This document shows positions 48,209 to 60,550 of a stretch of 64,000 bases of DNA, piece after piece. Origin of the DNA: Turnera subulata (lineage: Eukaryota > Streptophyta > Magnoliopsida > Malpighiales > Passifloraceae); the NCBI GenBank assembly GCA_028386065.3, contig JAKUCV010003089.1, positions 1 through 64,000 on the forward strand, written 5' to 3'. The notes under the pieces were generated by a model. That model was not told the origin of the DNA, ran no database searches, and was given only the letters and a program-made list of their open reading frames with translations. Every line of letters starts with the position of its first letter. Position 1 is the stretch's first letter. Both the position numbers and the translations under genes were made by a program.

Positions 48209-51200
48209 TTGTCTCCCTTAAACTAAGTCTTCAAGCTTCACCATGCCCATCATCTTCTTGAGCTTCAGGAACACTTCGGTCTTCAATGACTTTGTGAAAA
48301 CATCTGCAACTTGATCTTCAGATAAACAAAACTCAAGCACAATTTCTTTATTTTGCACCAGTTCACGAATGTAGACTAGATGTCAATATGTTTGCTGCGA
48401 CCATGGAACACTGGATTCTGTGACAATGCAATGGCTGACTTGTTGTCACAAAACACTGTAGTAGGCTTCTCTTGAAACTGCTTCAGCTCACTAAGCATCT
48501 TCCTCAACCATACTGCTTGAGTAGCACAATTTCCAGCTGCAATGTATTCTGCTTCAGCTGTAGACAATGCAACCAGCTGCTGCTTCTTGGATGACCAAGA
48601 GAAAGCACCACTGTCAAGATGAAAAGCAAACCCAGAAGTACTCTTCCTCTTCTCAATATCTCCAGCCTAATCACTGCCTGTATAGCCAACAAGCTCCACA
48701 TTGTTAGTAGCAGAATAGAAAATGCCATCACTCAATGTACCTTTGACATAGTGCAGTATGCGCTTTGCAGCATGCCAATAAGACTGTCCTGGAGTCTCCA
48801 TAAACCTGCTCACAAGTCCAACATTGTATACAATGTCTGGCCTTGTAGTTGTCAAATACCGCAAGCTTCCTACCAATCTCTTGAAGTTGGTAGCATCAAC
48901 CAAGTCATCACTGCCATCCTTCTCTAGCTTCAATCTCTCCTCCATTAAAGTCAGAATCGGATTACTGTTTTCCATCTTGAACTTTTTCAACACATCACCT
49001 GCATACTTTTTCTGTGAAACAAATATGCCTCCCTGCATCTGTTTCACCTCAATGTCAAGAAAATATGACATTAAACCCATATCTGTCATCTCAAACTGTG
49101 CAATCATGTCTTTCTTGAACTTTATCAATAATTCAGGATTGTTACTAGTGAAAATCATATCATCAACATACAAGCACATAATAGTCACATCTCCCTACTT
49201 GTTAGATTTCGCATACAAAGTGTGCTCATAAGGACACCTGTAAAAGCTATTCTCAACAAAATAAGAATCAATTCGGTTGTACCAAGCTCTAGGTGCCTGT
49301 TTTAAGCCATACAAGGCTTTTTTTAATCTGAAAACTTTCTCTTCCTCCCCCTTCTTCATATAATCAAGAGGTTGTTCAACATACACCTCTTCTTTAAGCA
49401 CACCATTCAAGAAAGTAGATTTCACATCCATTTGATAAATCTTCCAATTACTTTATGCAGCAATAGAAATTATCATTCTCACAGTATCAAGCCTTGCAAC
49501 AGGAGCAAAAATCTCAAAGTAATCAATACCTGACTTTTGTTTGTAGCCTTTTGCCACCAATCTTGCCTTGTACCTTTCCACCTTTCCATTAGGGTTGTAC
49601 TTGGTCTTGTACACCCATTTGACACCAATGGCTTCTTTTCCACTTGGAAATGAAGTCAACTCCCATGTTTTATTCTTCTCAATGTCATGGATCTCCTCAT
49701 CCATGGCCTGAATCCAACGATCATCTTTTGCAGCATCCTGATATAATAGGGGATCACAGTCAACAAAGAAAGCAAAGTGTGCCATCTCTTCTTCATCACC
49801 AGGATCATTGTCATTCCCAACAACGTAATCCTGCAAGTGAGTAGGCCTTGCCGATTACATTGTGGACAACCTGGCACTGCTTGTTGTGCTGGTGGAGGCT
49901 ATGTAACTTGTTCTTCCTCTTGGTCAACTTCATCTTCTGCTTCTTCTGCTTCAACTCTCTTAGTGACTAAGTAATGTACGGCTGGCTGTGAATCTTTAGA
50001 TGACCAATCCCAAACTCCTTGCTCATCAAAAGTAACATCTCTACTAATCACCACCTTCTTTGTCAATGGATTGTATAGCTTGTATCCCTTTGTCTCATGG
50101 CTGTACCCAAGGAAAATACACTTCTTTGCCTTGTCTTCTAGCTTCTTTCTCAATGCATCTGGAATATGAGCATAGGCAATGGAACCAAACACCTTCAAGT
50201 GACTGACATTCGGTTTCTGTCCAGTCCATACTTTTTGAGGTGTTTTTCCATCAACACTCCGGGTATGAAACCTGTTCAATAAATAAACAACACAAGAAAT
50301 AGCTTCTGCCCAAAAATTTTTAGGCAAATTTTTGTTATGCAACATACTCCTGACCATATCCATCATAGTTCTGTTCTTTCTCTTTGTAACTCCATTCTGC
50401 TGAGGAGTATACCTTGCTGTCAACTGGTGCTTCACACCATTTTCTTTCAGAAAATCATCACACACAATAAACTCAGTGCCTCTGTCAGTTCTCAAAGTCT
50501 TAATCACATGACTACTTTGTCTTTGAATATAGAGCAAAAATTGCTTCAAATCACCACAAGCATCAGATTTATTCTTCAAGAAATACACCCATGTCTTCCT
50601 ACTAAAGTCATCAATAAAGGTAATAAAATACCTGCAACCTCCATTTGAAGGAACTTCCACTGAGCATAAATCTGAATGGACAAGTTGTAGTGGCTGTGTG
50701 GCTCTGCAAGCTTTTTCTATAGGAAAAGGATCACGATGCTTCTTGCCAAGAGTGCATGATTCACAAACTCTGTACTGAAAATCAATATGTGGCAATCCAA
50801 AAACCATCTCTTTACGAGCAAGAAACTTCAAACTTCCAAAATTCAAATGCCCAAATCTCATATGCCAAAGCCAATCATCACCACTAATGGCAGAACTAAA
50901 GCAAGGTAAATAATTGTAGTTAATAAGCATAGGATACAACCGGTTTTCAACAATGTTTACCTTTGTTATTAGCCCTTTTCTGTCATCATTGATTGTGCAA
51001 ACTCTACCACTGAATACCACCTCATAGCCCTTTGAGCTAACTGCCCCACACTCAGCAAATTCTGGTATAAATTTGGCATATAAAACACCTCGGAAATATA
51101 GTTAACAGAGCCATTCTTCAGCTTTATTGCAATTCTCCCTTTCCCCTTCACAAGAATTTTAGTCTTATCACCCAGTGTAACTGTTGTGTGAAAAGACTCA

Positions 51201-52005
51201 TCCAACTCACAGAAAATTTTCTTGTTGTCAGACATATGATTGCTACAACCAGTATCCAAAAACCACATGTTCTTCTCCGCTGCTTCTGTCTTGTGACTTG
51301 CTAATAACAATGTCTCTGTACCATTAGAGCCTCCAGCTCCACCATCCACAAACTTGGCTTGTGCTTGATTGCCATTATTCCAGCATTCCCTCTGATAATC
51401 CCCATACTTGCCACATTGTCTGCACTGAATATGAGACTTGCACTCTTTCTGAGCGTGCCCAAATTTTCCACACTTGAAACACTTTATCTGAGCGTTCTGC
51501 TTGTAATCAGCACCATCTCTGTTGCCTCGGCCTCCTCTACCACCTCTTCCACCTCGGTTACCTTTACCACCTCTGCTACTCTGACCTGGGTAGTTATATA
51601 CAACTTTATTACAATTTTCTTCCTTTTGAGAAGCCAAATGCAACTGAGATTGGTGTTCTTCTGCTTGCTTCCTAGAGTTCAACCGACTCTCATGCACAAT
51701 CAACTTACCTTGCAACTCATGAATTGACAAGGTCTCTAGATTTTGATTTTCTTTAATGGTTGTCACTTTATAATCAAAATCTCTTGGCAGACTACGAAGA
51801 ATCTTCTCAACAACCTGTTGATCTATCTTCTTTTTACCATTGGAGTTCATCTTATTCACCAACGCTTGTATCCGAATAAAATAATCATGAATGGTTTCAT
51901 CTGCTCTCATCTGCATAAGCTCAAATTCTGCCCTCAAATGTCCTCGTTTTGTTTCATCAAATGCACGCTTCTATTGGGGAAGCAACTTTGGCATTAGAAA
52001 AAAAG
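48209..52005 (-). pseudogene. Copia gag-pol, nearly complete but broken
   Basis: Minus-strand order, high to low coordinates: gag (51937-51500) with RADETIHDYFIRIQALVNK; zinc knuckles CFKCGKFGHAQKEC and CRQCGKYGDYQREC; protease WFLDTGCSNHMS; integrase (51020-49899) with HLNFG, CESCTLGKKH, FIDDFSRKTW, RTDRGTEF and PQQNGVTKRKNR; reverse transcriptase (49836-48667) with [22 protein letters not shown] and LYVDD; and RNase H (48567-48376) with TAEAEYIA and SKHIDI. Gene order and motifs define Ty1/copia, possibly Tork-like. Frames change at about 51000, 49840, 49440, 49190 and 48600. The second knuckle has Asp for His and the integrase has Lys where the catalytic Glu is usual. The gag start is missing at about 52005. 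Confidence 0.9.
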
Positions 52006-52164
52006 GTACGCTACTACGTGGATTGAGTTCTTTTCTACATCTTTGGTTACAAAGTCAAAAAAGAAAGAAAACCAAAAAACAAAATTCAGTTTTGCGTTCC
52101 GTTTTTCCGTTCGGTGGGCTTGTGTTTCTTTTTGGAGGAAGTTTATTTTCTTTGCAAGAGTTCA

Positions 52165-55100
52165 CCCCTGAATAGGGGAGAGCAAAATAATCGTACCGAC
52201 CCAACCGAACCGTAACCGATCGTAAACCGATGGTTTTGATTCAAAAAAAAGGAGGGTCTTACAATCAAAATTCGGTTTGTACCGAACCGACTTATATAAT
52301 AAAAAATTACCCACAGTCACTCCCACACCCAATAATACTTATTACTCGTCATCTCTCATTCTCTCTCCCAACCTGATCTTTTCCTAATTTCCTCTCAACC
52401 TTATCTAGCCTCTTTCCTCTCAACCACACATCTAGCCTTTGTTTTCACTCACCACACCGCCACCACACCGTCGTCGACACTCCACAACCATCAACCCATC
52501 ACCATGCCATCGTTGTTATCACTTTGTCTTCCGGTGTTTTTGTTGTGGTATCGATTTAAGGTTGAAGAGACACCATAAAGTAGCCTCTTAGGGTCTTTGT
52601 TCGGCCTCTCCCTGTGTTCTCTTTCTTCTTCTTTGTCAAGGACTCAAGGCCAGACCGATTTACAACCCAAAGTTGCAAATTCCCAAATTTCTAATCTACC
52701 AAACCCTAATGTAAGTATCCTATTAAATTTTCTACTCATGTAACTTTAAATTAATTTAACTACTAGTGTTTATTGCTTACTGGTTTTGCTAGATGAGTTT
52801 GCAAGGTTGTCGTAGCAGAGATCAAAATGCCCATGTTTATGCGTTTTTAATTTTGAGCTAAAATGGAACTCCACAGTAATATATGTCCCCTAATTACTTG
52901 ATTTAGATTATTAAATAGATAATGATGTAACCATTCATAATTACATCTAAGAATTTTCTGCGTGGTTACTTCTTTGACTGATTATTTGTTTTTTAATGGC
53001 TACTAGTTCAAGTAATTTAATTTGCACTAGTACCTTGTTGATGAAGAGAACCCTCTCCTGCTTGATTGATGTAGTGTTTCAAGTTTCTTTGTGACAAGTT
53101 TTGGGTTGAGGGCTTTCTTACTAAGACGTGATTTAGCTTTCAGGTTTTTTTTTTTTCATTTGTTGATAGATTTGTTTTTTTTCATATCTTGACAGATAAT
53201 GTATGTATTTTTTTCTATTGGTGACAGATAATGTATATTACATGCTCCTAATCTTTTCTCCGTTTTATCTTTTGTTTAGATGTCAAAGATGGATAATAGC
53301 TTCAATCAATCAAACATGGAAAGTTCAAGTTCTACAATACCAGGATTTAATCATAATGCACCTCAAGGAACATCGATGGAAGTTAATTTGCTGCAAAAAT
53401 CTAGTCAAGTAGCCCTAACTGAACCAAGTTCAATAAAGCCGAGTGAAGGACAAGCTCAAACTGAAACTCAACAAGGTGTGTTGAGCAAATCACATAAAGA
53501 GAGGTCAAAGGTGTGGGAGTATTTTAAGAAGGTTCAAACTCCAAGTCGCAGAATTGGGAAATGCTCAAGATGCGAAGCAGAATTCAGAGCTGATCCTAAG
53601 AAGAATGGCACTACTGGTATGTTACATCATCTCAAGACATGCCTTAAAAATCGAAAAGTGATGATTATGCTCAAACTACACTTGTTCATGGGGAAGATGG
53701 TGAAGGAAAATCAAGTCTATCTACATATAGATTTGATCAAGAGGCTATTAGGAAAGCTGTAGCTTTTATGATAATTGTTGATGAGCTTCCTTTCAGGTTT
53801 GTAGAGGGTTATGGATTTAGGAGATTGATGACTATTGCATGTCCTAAATTCAATATACCTTCTAGATGGACAGCCTCTAGGGATTGCTATCAGTTTTATT
53901 TAGAGGAAAAGAAGGGTCTAAGGGAATTTATTAAGGCTAATTGTCAAAGGGTATGCCTCACTACTGATACATGGACATCAGTTCAAAAAATCAACTACAT
54001 GAATCTCACTGCACATTTCATTGATAATTCTTGGAAATTAAGGAAATATGTTATGAATTTGTGTCCTATTTCGAGTCATAAAATGGAAAAGATAGCATCT
54101 GCTGTTGAGAAATGCTTGGTTGAGTGGGGTATAACGGGTGTGTTTACAGTCACAGTTGATAATGCTTCTTCCAATGATGTTGCTGTAACTAGTTTGAAAA
54201 AGAAGATTAGCAAGTTGAAAGGAAGTATTCTAGGCTGTAAATACATGCACATGAGATGTATTGCACACATTGTTAATCTCATTGTCAAGCTTAAGGTGTT
54301 CGGGTAATGCAGTGTATAGGATCCGCAAAGCTGTGAGATATGTGAGGCAATCTCCAGCTTGGCAGCAGAAGCTTAAGGCTTGTGTGGAAGCTGATGAAAT
54401 TGAAAGTAAAGCTTTGTTGTCCATTGATGTTCCCACCAGATGGAATTCCACCTTTACAATGTTAGAGGCAGCATGCAAGTTCGAAAGTGCATTCGAGAGG
54501 TTTAGTGTTGATGATGACAATTTCAAGAAAGACCTCGAAGCATTTGATAAAAATGTGGATGAAGATTGGCCAGGTTTGCCTACCCAAGAAGATTGGGCTG
54601 TTGCTAGGAGGTTATGCAATTGTCTTGCAAATTTCTATGATTTGACTACTTTTGTCGCTGGTTCTTCTTATGTGACCTGCAATGCTTATTTTGAAGAAAT
54701 TACTGCCCTCTTTACACTTTTGCTTGGTTGGATTGATGATCCGGATAAAGAAATGAGTATTATGGCTCTAAACATGAAGTCCAAGTTTGATAAGTATTGG
54801 GGTGATATTCAGAGCTATAACATAGTCACTTTTATTGCTGCAATTCTTGATCCTCGGCTCAAGTATGATTTTGTGCAATTTTCTCTAAGATCAGTTTATG
54901 GTGATGTTGTTGGGGATGATATGTGGAACAAAGTGAAGAGTGCTACATATGAACTGTTTGAGGCTTACAGTTCGTTGTTATTTCCTCAATCTCGAACTGC
55001 ACAATCACAATCCACTGAAGTAATTGTTGTGCCAACAACTTCAGTTGCAACTACTTCAGGAGGCGAGCCTCTAGTAGAAAGGGAGAAAAGGAAACAGCTG

Positions 55101-56539
55101 AAAATGGAATTGAAATCCTAATTTAAAAAAATAAAGCATGGTGACAATAATGGGGAAACTAAATCTGAGTTGGAAAAATATGTTGGAGAGGATGTTGAAG
55201 AAGATGTTGCAGATTTTAATATCTTGGCATGGTGAAAGGTAAATTCTCCTAGGTTTCCTATTTTGTCTACCATGGCACGTGATGTGCTTGCTATTCTGGT
55301 ATCTACTGTGGCTTCAGAATCCGTTTTCAGTACTAGTGGACTGGTTATCGATCCATATAGGAGTTCTTTAAGCCCAAAAATTGTACAAGCTCTTATTTGT
55401 GGACAAGATTGGATGCGGAATTCCTGATTACAAAGAGGAGTATGATCTTGATGAACCTGCAGCAAACATTGAGAGACTTAAGAAAGGTAATTTAACCTTG
55501 TATTTTGCTTTATTTATAATTTTAAGTTCTAACTTAAATTAAGACAATGATAGTTCATGGCTTACAATAATTAATTTTCTCTTTTGCAAGAAATGGCCGA
55601 GTTGTTGCTGCAAGATCATCAAACTATCGAAGTTTGAATGTTGAAGTCATTCTCCATCAACTGCTGGTAAATCTCTCTATGTAAATGTGCAGATTTATCT
55701 CTCTTAAAATTCTATCTAATTTTCTGCTATTTATGCATAGGTTGTTATTTATGGATTTTCCTTTCATAATTATAGGTTTCAATAAAGTTTTGGAAAACAG
55801 TATATATTTAGCTTTCTTTTCCAGTAACTTAATCATTATGATATTTTCTTTTCAAGGTATAATATATTAAATCATGGTTTCTTTTTTTGGATTTTCTCCT
55901 GCAGGTTAGTTTTGGCAATGCTGAAGTGTTGATGATGGGCATTAATTGTGATTTGGGAAGAAAATGTATTTAAGAACTTATTAATGGATATGTTGCTAGC
56001 CTTTTGTGCATGCTTAGCGTATGCAGTTTTTGAACTTCATGGTTGGCTATGGATATGTTTTTAGCCTTTTGTGCATGCTTAGCGTATGGAGTATGAACTT
56101 CATGGATTGATTAACTTTTGTAGTTTCAACTTCATGGGACTGATTATGGGTGTATTTTGTTTATGGATAATGGATGTATTATGACTATATTTTGTTTATG
56201 GATATGGATTAGGGATGGATTATAACTATATTTATGGTTTGACTCTAGATTGTAGCTATATTGATGGGTGTTTGCCTTTTTTTTAGACCTTAAAAAAATT
56301 GATGAATCTGTATTTTGTATATTTTGTGTTCTGCCTGTGGGTAATTCCTACTATCGGAAATCGGTTTGGCACTATACCGACCGTACCGAGGTCGGCACAC
56401 TTCGATTCGGTACAGTTTGGTATTTTAAGTAGTTCGGCACGACATATGTCGGTACGAGGGCTATTCGGTACACTACTACCGATCTGAAAATCGGCACGGT
56501 TGGTACCAAACTGACCGTTTGCTCTCCCCTACCCCTGAA
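52165..56539 (+). mobile_element. hAT transposon with 8-bp TSD CCCCTGAA
   Basis: The element is 52173-56531 (4359 bp). It begins TAGGGGAGAGCAAA and ends TTTGCTCTCCCCTA, with CCCCTGAA flanking at 52165-52172 and 56532-56539. Both termini and duplications are perfect, so the insertion is fairly young. It contains a transposase gene (53280-55430). The terminal 14 bp match the hAT at 32677-34188. Subterminal regions on the right are rich in 'cggtac' and 'tcggcac' words, possible transposase-binding repeats. It sits between two related Copia elements. Confidence 0.92.
53280..55430 (+). pseudogene. hAT transposase (RICESLEEPER/DAYSLEEPER type), frameshifted
   Basis: Starting at 53280, a BED zinc finger is seen: KVWEYFKKVQ..., CSRCEAEF and HHLKTC. 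The frame then shifts near 53655. The catalytic part continues with FRRLM, CLTTDTWTS, VDNASSNDVAV and CIAHIVNLIV (to 54300). A second shift near 54295 leads to AVRYVRQSP, DVPTRWNSTFTML, FYDLTTFVAGS, FDKYWGD and ILDPRLKYDFVQF (to 55121). Stops at 55119-55121 and near 55235 precede the C-terminal dimerisation region, with ILVSTVASESVFSTSG at about 55290-55340. The domain order is that of plant hAT transposases. At least two shifts and two stops make it non-functional unless some are spliced out. Confidence 0.88.
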
Positions 56540-56599
56540 GTATGCTATTCCGGTTGTCTTTTGGTAAAGACAAAATTTAATTGATTTGAATTTTGTGTT

Positions 56600-58012
56600 G
56601 GAATTGATGTATCATGGGTATAGAGTTTGTGGAGTGTCTTGTATTTAAATTTAACGGCAAAGATTATTTTGAGTTATGGTGGAGGCAGAAGAGAACTTTA
56701 TTCAAACACATTAAAGTATGAGATGCTATTCAGAATGTAATTCAGAATTCCTCACAAGAAGAGGTGAAAAAGAATGATGAAGCACTGCACTACCTCAAAC
56801 AACATGTAGATTTTCATGTTTTTAAAAAATTCAGGCATGCTGAAATTACAAAAGAGTATTGGGATACTTTGCTGAAAACTTATGGTGGCACAGAGGAGGT
56901 GAAAAAAATCAGTTTCCAAGAATTGAGACAAGAGTTTGAGTTTTTCCATATGGGAGAGGAAGAAACAATTGATGGTTATTTCCATCGGGTACAGAAATTA
57001 GTCAACAGTTTGAGAGCCAATGGTGAGAAGATAACGAATCTTCAAGTTGTAAAGAAAATTCTTCGAAGCCTACCATCAAGTTATGACTGCAAGGTGAAAG
57101 CTATTGAAGAATTCCAAGATCTCAAGGCTTTGACGATTGATGTGTTAAAAGCTAAACTGATTGTGCATGAGAATTGCCTCAATTTCAGGAAGGGGATGAC
57201 AAGTGAACAACGAAAGTGTGGCAACAATGGTGATTGCAATCAAGTCTTTGCTAAATTGGTGATGCCTGGAGTTAGTAGTTCTTGTGGTTCAGTGACACTG
57301 ACTAGTTGCGACATAGAAGACAGATTTGCTGATGAAGCTAGAAGACTCGGAAGAATTGAGGTGGAAAATTTGTCACTGCCAGATTACAGTCAAGATTCCA
57401 AGTTTCATGGTGAATGCTACAAATTGTCAAGAATCAAGGTTGAAGAATTATTTTCTCAGGAGGAGGAAAAAGAAGAGTTCGTGGTTCAAGAAAATAATTT
57501 TTCTTTTGAGGGAGACAATGAAGGTGAACAGGTAGTTGAACAAGTGGAAGAGAAGATTTTTGCAGATGATTCTTTGTTCAAGGAAGAGAAATTAACAAAG
57601 CTCGAACAAGAAGAGGAGAGAAAGCCAAAAGAAGCTAAAGGGAAGGAAGTTGAAGAAATTGATTTTATTTGTGGTGAAGAAATTTATTTTTTTGGTATTG
57701 ATAAGTTTTTGTCAATTGAGGATGCAAGCAATGCTTTTGAGAGCAAGAAAGAATGGAAGAGTGTCCTTGGTAGTAGTGAAGGATGGAAGATCACACAAGA
57801 TTTATTTGGCAAGCAAGATGGAGCATGGAATAAGCATTTGAAACAAAGCATGAGATATGGAAAGGAGGTGAAGCTGAAGATTTGGTTCGATTCAAGGAAG
57901 ATGTTACTGTTCAAAGCAGTCACTGCAACAACAATGGCGCTGAAGACACTTGTGATTGATGGGATTGGGTACAGTCATATTTGTACTTGTAAACTTAGTT
58001 TAAGGGAGACAT
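56600..58012 (+). CDS. Gag-only polyprotein of a non-autonomous Copia element
   Basis: The ORF 56764-58026 (420 codons) begins with a UBN2-type gag: ALHYLKQHVD, EYWDTLLKTYGG, ETIDGYFHRVQKLVNSL and KKILRSLPSSYDCKV (about residues 1-135). An earlier related segment, KDYFELWWRQKRTLFKHIK, at about 56660-56718 is separated from it by a TGA at 56719. After about residue 150 the protein becomes highly acidic (EEEKEEF, EQEEERKPKEAKGKEVEE) with no zinc knuckle, protease, integrase or RT. It ends just past the start of the LTR at 58013. The gag is clearly related to that of the minus-strand Copia at 51500-51937. The element would depend on another Copia for replication. Confidence 0.7.
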
Positions 58013-58296
58013 TGTTGGCATATTAAACTAAGCTAATTAGTTTGGGCTTAAGAGTCTTTTTATTTTTGGGTTTTTAAGAGTCCTAGTCCGGTTCGGTTTA
58101 GGAGTCATGTCTTATCCGTTAAGTCAGAGTCTCTATAAATGGGTGTGTCAGGGTTTGTTATTATGAGTAGCAAAATAGTAGTTGTGAGAAAAATACCCAA
58201 GATGTGTGGCTACCGTGAGGGACACTGCGGTGTCGCCTAGTTTCAAATTAAATAATAAAAGAGTGTTTGTGTTGAGTGAATTTTATATATTCTACA
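58013..58296 (+). repeat. 3' LTR of the gag-only Copia element
   Basis: Preceded by the polypurine tract TTTAAGGGAGACA, the LTR begins TGTTGGCATATTAAAC at 58013 and ends ATATTCTACA at 58296 (284 bp). The identical polypurine tract precedes the LTR at 48208 on the other strand. No matching 5' LTR is visible. Confidence 0.65.
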
Positions 58297-58888
58297 ATTA
58301 ATCAAAGTTCCGTCGACATTTGGGAATCTTAATCCTTCTCCTGCCTGACAATTATTATTTGATTTTCTTTTCTGTCCAAAAAGAAATTTTCATTCAAGAT
58401 TGTAAACAGTCCAAGGGATGCTATTCTTTCGATCGAACCTGCGATTTTTGGGAATTACTACATATGATACGTGCACGGGTACCTACTTTAATAGACTTAA
58501 TTTATTGCTATTAAGCCACATTAGTTATGTTATTAACTATTTACTCCTATTTCAAATTAATTCAAAAAAAAAATATCCGTGGTATGATTGAAACCTTCAA
58601 TGAAATGTCAGTTCCTAAAGTTCTATTCGTCCATTGTTTTCCTCCCAGTCCCACTCTCCGACACTCATGATTAGGATGCACCATGCAATAAATGTTATAT
58701 GAACCAAATGTACTAGTACTAGTACAAAACAATCACACGGCTATTGAAGCACGTTAATTGGTTGATTAGTTTCACTGAACCGTTAATCGTGTAATAGTTT
58801 TTTCCCCACGAAACTTCATACCAAAAATGTTGTAGCCACATATAATTACAGTCACACGTGATATTGTTATAAAACATATGGTGAAAAT
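58297..58888. other. Spacer between two Copia elements
   Basis: AT-rich DNA without a recognisable gene or repeat boundary. Confidence 0.4.
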
Positions 58889-60316
58889 TGTTGTACCTAA
58901 CTTTTATAGTATATATGTACACCAATATTGAAATAAAATGGTAGACCCGATAGAGACAGAGTTCTGTCTTTTCTTCTTCTTCATTTTTCCTTCATCTTCT
59001 TTCTTCACCGTCTCTTCTTCTCCTTCAATTCTTCTTCATTAAACACTAATATTTATAACACATTATCAGCACGAATTAGCCTCTACCCAGAGAAGAACAG
59101 AAAAATCAACCCAGAAAATGAAAGAAAAAAATCAAAAAAAAAGGAAGAAAACCCGGAGAAGATGAACAGTAACCACCTTCCTCGGGTTACTGTTCACGCT
59201 GACGAGTTTCTTGACGCCGTTCGCTGCACCACCACCACCGGCGTGCTCCTCATGCCGTCGCCGACTGAACAGCGCTTCCTCAGCCTGCCTCCGCCGTCGG
59301 ACGCGACGACCCGAGAGGAGACCCGATGACCCGTTTTTCTCCTGCACTTTGCCGCCTCGTTCTGCCGCTGTCGACGACGAGCCAGCAGCTCCTCCTCGTC
59401 GCTTGCTCGGTCGCCGTCACAACAGGAGGCAGTGCCGCCCGTCGCCCGTCGCACCCCTGCAGCCGCCGGACGCGACCATCTCCTTCGCCTCCCGCAGCTC
59501 TCGCCGTTCGCGCCAACCGCAGCTGAGACCAGACCGTGGCCGCCATAAGTCGGGTAAGCCCGATGTCCCCTTCTTTTCCTTTGCTTTGGCCGTTTCTGTT
59601 CTCGTTTTCGGGTTGTTTTTCTTTAGGCAAGGATGGTGGTTTGGTGCTGGTGACTGGATTTTGTGAGTGTTTTCAGTGGAAAATTTTGGGTTCTTGCAGA
59701 ACTATTGATCGGGTAATGCCCAATTTTCTATCTCTTTGTTTATTGATGAGTTGGGTTGTTTTTCATTATAAACTATACTTGGTCTTTTCGTTTATGGGTT
59801 ATCACGTGTTGAAGTCTGCAATTGTTTTTCCATTATTTCCCATGCTACATATTGTTTATTCTCTGAGCACAAATGCATCAATTAAATAATAGAACATGTA
59901 ATTTTTGCTTGACAATTCTGGTTAGACACAACTCATGGTTTATCCTCTATGGTCGACTCTCATATATTGATTTTTGGAGAAGTAGTGTTTGCATGCTTGT
60001 GAATTTCTGTCAAAGAGCAGAAGCGTTTACATGGGTTCTTCCAAGTTTCAATCACCTCTATGCATATGTTTCACTAGACTAATAACCGGGGCATAAGTAT
60101 GGTATATGGTTTTGTCACATAGAATTAAATGGTGAATGCTGATGATAATGGTGAATTATCCTGAGGCATAACCAAGTCGGATTAATTTACGGTAAAGCAT
60201 ATTATTTGCATATCAAATTATGTGCATGTTATTATTATATATTCTATATTATTATGCTATTTATTACTGCTGAAAGATTTATCGAGTAAGCATATTTTAT
60301 GTTTTTGTTTAAATTA

Positions 60317-60480
60317 CAATTGGGCTATTAAAAGGCCCATTGCATTTAATTTCTCGCTTTAATTTCATTTACGTTTTGCTTGGGCTCGTGCAAGGCCCAT
60401 CACATTTAATTTTCGGTTATTTGTTTTTATTTGGGCTAATTAATAAAAGGCCCATGTTTATTTATTTTTGAAGTCTTTTA
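60317..60480. repeat. Three-pair TGGGC...GCCCA module, second copy
   Basis: Pairs start at 60321, 60381 and 60432. The intervening words 'ggctcgtgcaaggccc', 'ttttcggttattt' and 'ggctaattaataaaaggccc' match the copy at 26725-26890 almost base for base. Confidence 0.75.
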
Positions 60481-60550
60481 TTTAATTTTTGGGATTATGT
60501 TACTTGAATTCGAGGCCCTAAAATTTCCGGAAGAAATTTATCATGGGCAT

